DNA from: DAOSWM01 sp035380045
GTDB taxonomy: Bacteria > Bacteroidota > Bacteroidia > Bacteroidales > Tenuifilaceae
Assembly (NCBI GenBank): GCA_035380045.1
Contig: DAOSWM010000067.1
Span: forward strand, 1-13,302
Length of the DNA: 13,302 nucleotides
Direction of reading: 5' to 3'
In this document: positions 6,795-13,302 of the stretch, piece after piece
How the letters are laid out: the number at the start of each line of letters is the position of its first letter
How positions within the stretch are numbered: position 1 is the first letter of the stretch
Made by a program: the position numbers and the translations under genes
Notes under the pieces: model-generated
Databases searched by the model: none
What the model was told of the DNA's origin: nothing
What the model saw: only the letters and a program-made list of their open reading frames with translations

Positions 6795-8348
6795 ATGAAG
6801 AGAAATTCACTTATCCTATTATTTGTGATGGGAATAGGAGTATCGTTAGCGCAGGATAGAATTACGGGACATAACTTCGCCACTCGTTCCGAGGTAATTG
6901 CACAAAACGGAATGGCTGCAACCAGCCACCCCTTGGCAACTCAGGTTGCCGTTGATATCCTGAAAATGGGAGGAACAGCGGTTGATGCAGCCATTGCGGC
7001 GAACGCTGTTTTAGGTTTAATGGAACCAACCGGTTGCGGGGTTGGCGGCGATCTATTTGCCATTGTTTGGGATGCCAAAACTCAAAAACTTTACGGATTG
7101 AACGCAAGCGGTCGGTCGCCAAAATCGTTAACGCTTGATTATTTTCGAGGAAAGGGAATTGAAAGAATNNNNNNNNNNNNNNNNNNNNNNNNNNNNNNNN
7201 NNNNNNNNNNNNNNNNNNNNNNNNNNNNNNNNNNNNNNNNNNNNNNNNNNNNNNNNNNNNNNNNNNNNGCAAAGGGAGATATTTTTAAAAATCCTGACTT
7301 AGCGAATACATACGAAATAATTGCCAATGAAGGTCGCGATGCATTCTATAAGGGCGAAATTGCTCAAGCAATAGCAAGTTACATTAAGGAGCAGGGTGGG
7401 TTTTTAAGCTACGAAGATTTTGAATCACATAAATCAGAATGGGTTGAACCCGTTTCCACAAATTATCGTGGTTACGATATATGGGAACTTCCGCCCAACG
7501 GGCAGGGAATTGCAGCTCTACAAATTTTAAATATTCTTGAGGGATTTGATATTGCTTCAATGGGCTTTGGAAGTGAACAGTACCTTCACCATTTTGTAGA
7601 AGCAAAAAAGTTGGCTTTTGAGGATCGAGCCCATTATTATGCTGATCCGCAAACTGAAAAAGTTCCAGTTGAAAAATTGATTTCTAAAGAGTACGCCGCT
7701 GAGCGCCGAAAACTAATCAACCCTGAAAAAGCAGCACGCCGCATTGAACCGGGAAACATGGACACTCCTAGCACAATCTATTTAACCGTTGCCGATAAGG
7801 AAGGAAATATGGTTTCATTAATTCAAAGTAATTATCGAGGAATGGGCTCTGGAATGACTCCCTACGGTTTGGGTTTTGTTCTGCAGGACAGAGGTGAAGC
7901 GTTCAATCTTGAGGAAGGATTTCTGAATACCTACGCTCCAGGGAAACGACCTTTCCACACAATAATACCGGCATTCATTACGAAGGATGGAAAACCTTAC
8001 GTTAGCTTTGGGGTTATGGGCGGAGCCATGCAGCCGCAAGGTCATGCGCAAATTGTTATTAATCTTATTGATTTTGGCATGAATTTACAGGAGGCTGGCG
8101 ATGCGCCACGTATTCAACACGATGGTTCTTCTGAACCAACAGGTGAAATTATGACAAATGGAGGGATCGTTCTTCTTGAATCAGGATTTAGCTGGGAAGT
8201 AATTCGAGAGTTAATGAAAAAGGGACACAAAGTTCAATGGGATTTAGGAAGTTACGGAGGTTACCAGGCAATTATGTGGGACGAGAATAATGGCGTTTAC
8301 TATGGCGCTTCGGAGTCGAGGAAGGACGGACAGGCAGCTGGCTGGTAA
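6795..8348 (+). CDS. ggt: Secreted gamma-glutamyltransferase (GGT), interrupted by an assembly gap
   Basis: GGTs cleave gamma-glutamyl amides such as glutathione, usually in the periplasm or outside the cell, and mature by self-cleavage at a Thr that becomes the nucleophile. A signal peptide (residues 1-19, MKRNSLILLF...SLAQ) is visible. The N-terminal family region follows (ATSHPLATQVAVDILKMGG, then AAIAANAVLGLMEP and GVGGDLFAIVWD). The likely nucleophile is the Thr at 7773-7775, in STIYLTVADKEGN, followed by SLIQSNYRGMGSG and the Gly-Gly pair of GVMGGAMQPQGH. The C-terminus (GGYQAIMWD...GASESRKDGQAAGW) is complete. The motif style matches the GGT subgroup with QPQGH better than E. coli Ggt. 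Bases 7169-7268 are N: the nominal 517-aa frame carries 34 unknown residues, but relatives usually have far more here, so true length and frame across the gap are unknown. Confidence 0.9.
   Translation: MKRNSLILLFVMGIGVSLAQDRITGHNFATRSEVIAQNGMAATSHPLATQVAVDILKMGGTAVDAAIAANAVLGLMEPTGCGVGGDLFAIVWDAKTQKLYGLNASGRSPKSLTLDYFRGKGIERXXXXXXXXXXXXXXXXXXXXXXXXXXXXXXXXXXAKGDIFKNPDLANTYEIIANEGRDAFYKGEIAQAIASYIKEQGGFLSYEDFESHKSEWVEPVSTNYRGYDIWELPPNGQGIAALQILNILEGFDIASMGFGSEQYLHHFVEAKKLAFEDRAHYYADPQTEKVPVEKLISKEYAAERRKLINPEKAARRIEPGNMDTPSTIYLTVADKEGNMVSLIQSNYRGMGSGMTPYGLGFVLQDRGEAFNLEEGFLNTYAPGKRPFHTIIPAFITKDGKPYVSFGVMGGAMQPQGHAQIVINLIDFGMNLQEAGDAPRIQHDGSSEPTGEIMTNGGIVLLESGFSWEVIRELMKKGHKVQWDLGSYGGYQAIMWDENNGVYYGASESRKDGQAAGW
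7169..7268. other. Assembly gap of 100 Ns inside the GGT gene
   Basis: Exactly 100 consecutive Ns occur here. That is a conventional placeholder for a scaffold gap of unknown size. Coding potential on both sides belongs to the same GGT family in the expected order. The flanks happen to be in the same frame across 100 N, which carries no information about the real gap length. Confidence 0.97.
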
Positions 8349-8528
8349 AGGTCGGTATTTTAACAAAACGAACAGTCGGTATGTATGTGGTTGGCTTATT
8401 CTTTAAGGTATTTGCAATGAGTGTTGTAAAATCCTTTACAATGAACCTCCTAAGGTTAGTTTGTTTTGACTATGTGGTAATTTACAGCACCTAAAAACAT
8501 CCGCAACACTTATGTTTATTGATGATAT
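8349..8528. other. GGT 3' region with two small hairpins; no gene seen
   Basis: This AT-rich stretch between the GGT stop and the strong terminator has no convincing ORF. It holds two adjacent perfect hairpins: TTGTAAA/TTTACAA around ATCC (8424-8441) and AACCT/AGGTT around CCTA (8444-8457), the second followed by a T-rich run. GTCGGTAT appears twice near the start (about 8351 and 8374). It could be a structured 3' UTR or a small RNA ending at 8566; the sequence alone does not decide. Confidence 0.4.
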
Positions 8529-8566
8529 AAAGAAAAGCATTGAAACCACTTTCAATGCTTTTCTTT
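8529..8566 (+). terminator. Strong intrinsic terminator downstream of GGT
   Basis: A perfect 17-bp stem pairs 8529-8545 with 8550-8566 around the loop CCAC. The core is AGCATTGAAA/TTTCAATGCT, flanked by A-rich and T-rich arms, and TTTTGTTT follows. The A-rich/T-rich symmetry means it could also act on the minus strand. It lies about 180 nt past the GGT stop. Confidence 0.8.
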
Positions 8567-8786
8567 TGTTTCATGCAAAAGAATAAAAAAGATGCCTGAT
8601 TTGTGGTTCTATGAACACGCAGAAAAAAAAGCAGAGATAATAGTGTCAGGACTGCTATGCCTACTTCTCTTGGAGAAATGAAGATGTAACACCTGGCAAC
8701 CTCTTTGATTATAAATGCCATCCCCAACATGTTCAACTGACTCGATGACTCGGATATTCCTTACAGTAAAAACAGGTAGTAAAGCT
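8567..8786. other. Intergenic stretch with no supported gene
   Basis: I see no gene here. Minus-strand open frames cross it (one of 111 codons, 8609-8944), but the longer one begins inside the neighbouring MITE-like element and runs through its terminal repeat. Neither frame resembles a known family. It may be decayed sequence. Confidence 0.4.
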
Positions 8787-9057
8787 ATTTTAACGTGAGT
8801 TCGATATAAAAAAATACACTTTTTCAATTGCTGACATAGCGCAATCTGTTCAAAAACAATAAGGTAATAAGGTTGTATCTCAAATAAGGATAGAATCTTT
8901 TCTAAGGTTAGTAATGAAAAATAAGGTTTTTTAGTCGATATCAACCTTATTTCTCTTCAAACAACCTCAGTAACATTACAAAAGGGACATAATAGAACCT
9001 TATTGCCTTGTTAATCAGCACTAAAAATTTGCTCTTACATCGAACTCACGTTATTTT
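8787..9057. mobile_element. MITE-like non-autonomous element with TIRs and 5-bp target duplication
   Basis: The element proper is 8792-9052 (261 bp). Its ends are perfect 14-bp inverted repeats: AACGTGAGTTCGAT at 8792-8805 and its reverse complement ATCGAACTCACGTT at 9039-9052. Similarity continues inward (ATAA versus GTAA). An identical ATTTT flanks it on both sides (8787-8791 and 9053-9057), as expected for a target-site duplication. No transposase is encoded. Subterminal sequences match in inverted orientation (GCTGA, then AATAAGGTT-x-TAT). It therefore looks like a miniature inverted-repeat element mobilised by a transposase elsewhere. The IS family cannot be named from the sequence alone. 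Confidence 0.75.
8858..9005. repeat. Cluster of AATAAGG(T/TT) motifs, direct and inverted, inside the MITE
   Basis: AATAAGG occurs in direct orientation at 8858, 8866, 8883 and 8920, and as the inverse AACCTTATT at 8943-8951 and 8996-9004. The 8919-8928/8943-8952 pair forms a perfect 10-bp hairpin with a 14-nt loop. CAATAAGGT (8858-8866) can pair with ACCTTATTG (8997-9005). With the terminal repeats, a transcript could fold into one long branched hairpin. Confidence 0.6.
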
Positions 9058-9200
9058 ACCCACCTTTAAGAGAAGTTAACCCATCATCGAGGGACTAAGG
9101 CTAACGACCAAAAGAACTTCCTTAAATGGAATATTCACTTTAAAAACTAAAAACAACGCTAGGTTTTTTTTACATGTCTGTGTGCCTATTGATTATGAAA
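9058..9200. other. Intergenic stretch with no supported gene
   Basis: This AT-rich stretch lies between the MITE-like element and the minus-strand terminator. The only structure noticed is a weak AAAAAC/GTTTTT pairing followed by a T run near 9155-9173, which could be a poor plus-strand terminator. No coding signal was seen. Confidence 0.4.
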
Positions 9201-9223
9201 AAGGATGACCAACGGTCATCCTT
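9201..9223 (-). terminator. Intrinsic terminator of the SprB-like/PorP operon
   Basis: AAGGATGACC (9201-9210) and GGTCATCCTT (9214-9223) form a perfect 10-bp stem with a 3-nt loop. Read on the minus strand, the stem runs into CCTTTTTC, a short U-tract. It lies about 100 nt past the stop of the PorP/SprF-family gene, the right place to end that transcript. Confidence 0.8.
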
Positions 9224-9322
9224 ATAATCTATAGTTTACGCATTAAACCTATTTCTGATTGGTTGCTCCTCAGCAGAGCCTATTTCCACTTCAGTTTGAT
9301 TGTCAAAGGCAAAATAAGTATT

Positions 9323-10264
9323 CTACTTCAACTTATCAAACATGTACCCAATCATAATCTCATGTGAACCAGCATGATGCCGGCTAATTCCCGTGAGCGA
9401 AAAATCGAATGAGTATCCAAAAAGGTACTTGTTATCAAGGTTATATCCTAGTAACAATGATATTCCATCCTGCCAGCGCCCGGTAATTCCGGCCCAAACC
9501 TGCTTCCGGTACATAACCTTAACGTTTAAGTCAACCTGCATGGGTGAACCTATCATATACTTTACAAGCGCGGATGGTTCAATGTCCCAATCCCTGTTTA
9601 GCATAAACAGGTAGCCACCGCTTAATGTAAAATGCTGCTTAAGCCTGTTTATACCATAAACGGTATCCTGATATTCACCCCCACGAGGTAAAATGGATTT
9701 GTAAAGTCGCTGCCCGAACAGCTGGTGAGCTGAAATTCCTGCGAAGTAGTAGGTTGTATAAATCTGGAATCCGATGGAAGCATCAGGTGTAAAAACCGAT
9801 TTTGAGTTCCGAAACATTGCAGGGTCGAGAGTCCCTAAACTCATGTCGCCCATATCAAGTTTCGACCCATCGACACGAAACATTAGGAAGCCCAGAGAAA
9901 CTCCTCCTGACACCCTAATCTCCTTGTTAATTGGCATGTTATACGAATAGGAGAATAGTCCGCCAGAACGGCTTGTTGGACCTGTTTGGTCGAGGTAGAA
10001 GTATCCACCAAAGCCCATGTCCTTGGAGCCATGGGGACCGTACACGCTAAAGCTGAACGTTTGCGGTGCATCGGGGACGCCGATCCACTGGAAACGGTTG
10101 TTAGTACGAATTTGGTAGTAATTATACACTCCGGCCACAGCTGGGTTTACTATGTAGTTATTAAACATATACTGAGTAAACTGTGGCAGCTGTTGCGCTT
10201 TCGCTTGCTGAAACCCAACAACCATTATGGTTGAAATTAGGGCTATTTTAAGAACCTTTTTCAT
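9323..10264 (-). CDS. PorP/SprF-family type IX secretion system membrane protein
   Basis: Family members are outer-membrane beta-barrel proteins that work with type IX secretion; in Flavobacterium johnsoniae, SprF is needed to secrete the adhesin SprB. The 313-aa product has a signal peptide (MKKVLKIALISTIMVVGF, cleavage near AKAQ). The family's N-terminal signature follows (QLPQFTQYMFNNYIVNPAVAG), then NNRFQWIGVPDAPQTFSFS and alternating amphipathic beta strands. It ends on an aromatic strand (HEIMIGYMFDK), typical of outer-membrane barrels. Length is normal for the family. The start lies 58 nt after the stop of the SprB-repeat gene on the same strand, with no terminator between. This is the usual adhesin-then-PorP/SprF order, so it is probably co-transcribed and dedicated to that adhesin. 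Gene-level identity (porP or sprF) is not assigned. Confidence 0.93.
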   Translation of the reverse strand: MKKVLKIALISTIMVVGFQQAKAQQLPQFTQYMFNNYIVNPAVAGVYNYYQIRTNNRFQWIGVPDAPQTFSFSVYGPHGSKDMGFGGYFYLDQTGPTSRSGGLFSYSYNMPINKEIRVSGGVSLGFLMFRVDGSKLDMGDMSLGTLDPAMFRNSKSVFTPDASIGFQIYTTYYFAGISAHQLFGQRLYKSILPRGGEYQDTVYGINRLKQHFTLSGGYLFMLNRDWDIEPSALVKYMIGSPMQVDLNVKVMYRKQVWAGITGRWQDGISLLLGYNLDNKYLFGYSFDFSLTGISRHHAGSHEIMIGYMFDKLK

Positions 10265-10322
10265 AGCTTTAAAGGTTTTACTGTTTCTTTTCAGATTCGG
10301 TTTTACAATTATTCTTTCAACT

Positions 10323-10592
10323 CTACCTAACTATAGTAATGGAGCCTGAAACGGATTTCCATTTTGTGGTACCCTCAACGTTGTAATCAATAACGTAGTA
10401 GTAGGTTCCAACCGGATAATCCTTTCCGTTGCTATTCTTACCATCCCAACCATCGCCAATTTCAGTTCCTTTTGCCGACCAAATTAGGGCACCCCAGCGA
10501 TTATAAACCCGAACGGTCATGTTGGCAAATAGCTCGGCGTATGGAAGTTTCCAGAAATCGTTAATTCCATCGCTGTTAGGTGAGAAGGCATT
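10323..10592 (-). other. C-terminal T9SS type B sorting domain (CHU_C-like) of the adhesin
   Basis: The last 89 residues contain the family's recognisable blocks: NAFSPNSDGIND, a hydrophobic VRVYNRWGALIW strand, GDGWDGKNSNG, and YPVGTYYYVIDY followed by the closing GSITIVR strand. In this family the domain is recognised by the T9SS for export and surface attachment. Confidence 0.9.
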
Positions 10593-13302
10593 AGGTATTC
10601 TAATTTGATTTAGAACGATTGCTTTGTATTCAATTATTTCAGGGCAACCCATTGTAGAAATCACCGTAAGTTTTAAAGGAATATACTTCTCGATTTTTCC
10701 ACTTGGAGAAACTATTTCGCCATCTTGATGGTCTAAGTAATCGGGCGTTTTAAATTCCATGTATGGAGTAACGGTTTCATCAATCCAAACCTCGTCCCAA
10801 GTGTATTGAGCAGGGAAGAAAACTGGGTCAGGAGTCCATGTATATGTTTCTACTTTCCCCTCGCCACCTTCAACCACAGTGAATTCATATTGTGTATCGG
10901 AGAGCACCGCTATCACGGTTGTATCCTCATAGTTATTAAATAGGAACGGATGGTACTCAAGAATTCGAGGAATGTAGGGTAGCATACGTGCGTGTACGTC
11001 AACCGAATCGGTAACCTGAGCCAAGCATCCATCGCCCGACATAACGTCTACCCTGAATTTTGTTTTCTCAGTAAGAACCGTTGTATAGCTATCCTCTCCC
11101 TCGAATACTGGTTCGTTATCGGAGGTATTCAGGTCGAACCACATATATTCGGGATTAGTTACTAGATACGGTTGAGGATCAATAACTCCGTACTCATAGG
11201 CTGCAACACTCATCTCAACATCCGAACCGTAGCAAGCCGTATCGATGGCCAGAAGTTCAAGGGTGAAGTTCTTGGTTTCATCGAAAGGAATGTAGAAATC
11301 AAGGGTATCCTTACAATCCTTGGCATCGGTAATTACTGCAGTATAGTAGCCGTAGGTTTGCTCAATTGGATCCCATACATTATCTAGGTTCTCAATGTGT
11401 CCAAGTTTTTCACTATACCACTCAATGCTGAAATCGACAGGGAAGACTCCGTTTCCACCGGTAAGTCCGTTAATGGTTATTCCTCCCACATCGCCCTCAG
11501 GAGCTACAATACAGTTTGCAAGTGAAATATTGTAATCGAGCATAAGTGGTTCTGGACCCGGAATCTTCACGTCTTTAAACGCAGTACATCCCTGACTATC
11601 GGTTACACGAATGGTGTAGGTTCCGGGAGTTGGGTTGTACAAATCGAGCGTTTGTTGCCCGTTGCTCCATAGGTAGGAGTAATCTGGCGTTCCGCCACTT
11701 ACCTGCATGTTGATAACTCCGGCAACATCATAGTGACAATCCAACGTATCAATTTCGTTAACAAGCGTTGAAATTTCAATGGAATCGGGTTCGTTTATTA
11801 CAATCCTGTTGCCCTCCTCGAAAAGGTATTGGCACCCGTTAGCATCGGTAATGAATAGATTGTAAATTCCGGGCAGAAGCTGCGAGAAAACTCCGTTGTT
11901 ATTACTTTCTGTGAATCCTTCGGGCCCTTCAACCGTGTAGGTAACAGGAAGAGTTCCACCTTCAACATACATTGAAATGTAGCCCGAGTTATCACCGTAG
12001 CAAGGAATATCGAAGAAGGAAAGATTTGTCAGTGTCATACCCTCTGGATAAGTAATAACAACCTCCTCCTCAAAAACAAACTCACAGCCATTGGCATCGG
12101 TTATGGTGAACAGGTATGTACCTGCGTCAAGATTTTCGGCAATCAGTCCCGTTGCGCTTCCGCCATCCCACGATATTGTGTAATCGGGAGTTCCGCCCTC
12201 AATATTGAATACAACGTAACCCGAAGCAACTCCGTAGCAAAGGGGTTGAACTGCCTCAACAATCGACGCAATTAGCTCAGCAGGTTGAGTTACCTCAGCA
12301 GTTTGGGTAATTGTGTGCCCCGCATTATCGGTTACCGAAACGGTGTATGAACCAGCAGGTAGAACTGCATTCTCTGCATTTATTCCAATACCCGAATCGA
12401 AGGTTTCTCCTGTTTCAATAGAAGTTACAACTGTATTAAATGGAGGCAATCCGCCAAAAATCTCAACCTCAATCCAACCATCACTTCCTCCGAAACAACT
12501 AACAGGATGAGGTGTTATTTCAAGAGTAATAGCAGTAAGAATTATGGTTTCAGTTTGAACAGAGCAGCCAAACTCGTTCTCAATAATAACGTAGTAACTT
12601 CCTGCTCCTAATCCGGAAAATGAGCCTGTAGTGTTGTTTTCAACCTCAGTTCCACTTTGTGTAAACAGGGTGAATGCATAGGTGTATGTATCTGGAAGAG
12701 CGCTAACCACAATGGTTCCATCGGTTTCGCCAAATCCTGTTGGATGCTCTTTGATAACACTATAGGTTATTGGTTCAGCTTCGGGAAGTGTTAGCAGCGA
12801 GCTAAAAGTACAACCGTTTGCATCCTCAATATTTATAGTATAATCGCCAGCGGCAAGGTTCTCGTACAAGCCTTCGGAAGTTGCGGTAACCTCCTGGCTA
12901 TCGGCATCGGTAAGGGTATAGGTATAGGGAGATGTTCCACCCTGCGCCTCAACAAGTATCGCCCCATTTGTGTCGCCCGTACAAGTTGGAGGAGTAATAG
13001 TAGTAGAAGTTTGCAGCTCATCAGGTTCAGTAATATCCTGAACCAATGTTATATCAATACCCTCCGAGTCAACAATGTAAACAGTGTATGTATCGGGAGC
13101 AAGGCCGGTTATTAGCAACATATCGTTGAAATCGGGTAACGGACCTTCTGTGTTCGACCATGTTATGGTGTATGGCAGGGTTCCTCCGTCAACAGTAATC
13201 TCAATTTGACCATCGTTGGCTCCATTGCAGGAAACATTTGTAGGAGTAATGGTTACCTGTAAGCCAGCAAGGAAGATATCTCGTGTTGTTACGGTACATA
13301 AA
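10323..13302 (-). CDS. SprB-repeat adhesin with T9SS type B (gliding motility-associated) C-terminal domain, 5' truncated
   Basis: The frame is open from the TAG at 10323-10325 to the window edge, so the gene continues beyond 13302. An in-frame ATG at 13119-13121 is internal: the 60 codons upstream encode another repeat (NVSCNGANDGQIEITVDGG). About 992 residues are visible. The first two thirds hold about eight SprB-type repeats of roughly 80 aa, each with a Cys-x-Gly...G-x-I start, GGTxPY, an (A/P)G-x-Y turn and TDANGC. A repeat-poor stretch follows, then the C-terminal sorting domain of about 90 aa (NAFSPNSDGINDFW, VYNRWGALIW, DGWDGKNSNGKDYPVGTYYY). This domain directs secretion through T9SS, and such proteins are cell-surface adhesins, some involved in gliding. 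The PorP/SprF partner follows 58 nt later. No signal peptide is visible because the N-terminus is missing. Confidence 0.95.
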   Translation of the reverse strand, partial: LCTVTTRDIFLAGLQVTITPTNVSCNGANDGQIEITVDGGTLPYTITWSNTEGPLPDFNDMLLITGLAPDTYTVYIVDSEGIDITLVQDITEPDELQTSTTITPPTCTGDTNGAILVEAQGGTSPYTYTLTDADSQEVTATSEGLYENLAAGDYTINIEDANGCTFSSLLTLPEAEPITYSVIKEHPTGFGETDGTIVVSALPDTYTYAFTLFTQSGTEVENNTTGSFSGLGAGSYYVIIENEFGCSVQTETIILTAITLEITPHPVSCFGGSDGWIEVEIFGGLPPFNTVVTSIETGETFDSGIGINAENAVLPAGSYTVSVTDNAGHTITQTAEVTQPAELIASIVEAVQPLCYGVASGYVVFNIEGGTPDYTISWDGGSATGLIAENLDAGTYLFTITDANGCEFVFEEEVVITYPEGMTLTNLSFFDIPCYGDNSGYISMYVEGGTLPVTYTVEGPEGFTESNNNGVFSQLLPGIYNLFITDANGCQYLFEEGNRIVINEPDSIEISTLVNEIDTLDCHYDVAGVINMQVSGGTPDYSYLWSNGQQTLDLYNPTPGTYTIRVTDSQGCTAFKDVKIPGPEPLMLDYNISLANCIVAPEGDVGGITINGLTGGNGVFPVDFSIEWYSEKLGHIENLDNVWDPIEQTYGYYTAVITDAKDCKDTLDFYIPFDETKNFTLELLAIDTACYGSDVEMSVAAYEYGVIDPQPYLVTNPEYMWFDLNTSDNEPVFEGEDSYTTVLTEKTKFRVDVMSGDGCLAQVTDSVDVHARMLPYIPRILEYHPFLFNNYEDTTVIAVLSDTQYEFTVVEGGEGKVETYTWTPDPVFFPAQYTWDEVWIDETVTPYMEFKTPDYLDHQDGEIVSPSGKIEKYIPLKLTVISTMGCPEIIEYKAIVLNQIRIPNAFSPNSDGINDFWKLPYAELFANMTVRVYNRWGALIWSAKGTEIGDGWDGKNSNGKDYPVGTYYYVIDYNVEGTTKWKSVSGSITIVR
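11285..13302 (-). repeat. Array of about eight SprB-type repeats
   Basis: Tandem units of 75-90 aa share a Cys-x-Gly...Gly-x-I start, a GG(T/L)PP(Y/F)-like turn, an (A/P)G-x-Y strand and a TDANGC-like end. The seventh and eighth units are degenerate: the last has a longer insert (GNGVFPVDFSIEWYS) and ends DAKDC. Units are diverged at DNA level, so this is an old protein-level duplication, not a recent DNA repeat. The array continues past the window edge. Confidence 0.85.

Noticed and set aside
8511..8585. 24-codon plus-strand frame starting ATG TTT ATT GAT GAT
   Set aside because: It is almost wholly composed of the terminator hairpin, so its open state follows from the palindrome rather than coding.
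8491..8736. 81-codon minus-strand open frame
   Set aside because: It reads through the 17-bp-stem terminator and has no recognisable motif. It overlaps the other non-convincing frame.
8792..8810. tRNA T-arm-like GTTCGAT
   Set aside because: It is part of the element's terminal inverted repeat; no acceptor, D-arm or anticodon stem surrounds it.
8609..8944. 111-codon minus-strand open frame in the intergenic region
   Set aside because: It begins inside the MITE-like element's inner hairpin, crosses the element's left terminal repeat, and its product resembles no family I recognise. It is best explained as a chance frame across an insertion boundary.
10323..13121. Calling the adhesin as complete with an ATG start at 13121
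   Set aside because: The frame stays open for 60 further codons to the window edge and encodes another clear SprB-type repeat, so that ATG is internal.
11285..13302. Possible CRISPR or DNA-level tandem repeat array
   Set aside because: The periodicity is protein-level (about 80-aa SprB-type repeats) within one continuous open frame, and the DNA copies are diverged.

Overview
The window looks like draft sequence from a Bacteroidota genome. The lineage call rests on protein content: a PorP/SprF-type type IX secretion (T9SS) outer-membrane protein, a SprB-repeat adhesin ending in a gliding-motility-type C-terminal sorting domain, and a FISUMP-domain surface protein. The DNA is AT-rich, and one upstream region fits the Bacteroidota -33/-7 promoter pattern (TTG, then TAnnTTTG). 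A run of exactly 100 Ns at 7169-7268 marks an assembly gap, so this is probably a draft or metagenome-assembled genome.

Layout from left to right. Positions 1-86 hold the 3' end of an unidentified plus-strand gene. A likely two-gene operon follows: a 1014-aa coiled-coil and AAA/STAND-like P-loop protein with degenerate Walker motifs (188-3232), then, 10 nt later, a 320-aa MscS-family mechanosensitive channel (3243-4205). These converge, across a hairpin at 4254-4280, on a minus-strand secreted surface protein (4298-6586) built from ETDP-type stalk repeats, two tandem Ig/PKD-like repeats and a C-terminal FISUMP domain. Divergent from it is a secreted gamma-glutamyltransferase (6795-8348) interrupted by the N gap.

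Positions 8349-9322 appear non-coding but are structured. They hold two small hairpins, a perfect 17-bp-stem terminator (8529-8566), a 261-bp MITE-like element with 14-bp perfect terminal inverted repeats and a 5-bp ATTTT target duplication (8792-9052), and a minus-strand terminator (9201-9223). That last terminator closes a minus-strand T9SS pair: a very large SprB-repeat, CHU_C-type adhesin whose 5' end lies beyond the window (10323-13302), followed by its PorP/SprF partner (9323-10264).

Functionally, the right side is a secreted adhesin plus its probable outer-membrane attachment or secretion partner. The middle encodes exported surface or periplasmic proteins. The left side couples a cytosolic, apparently non-canonical NTPase to a membrane tension channel, which is the most promising candidate here for an undescribed system. 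The MITE-like element is the clearest unannotated structure.
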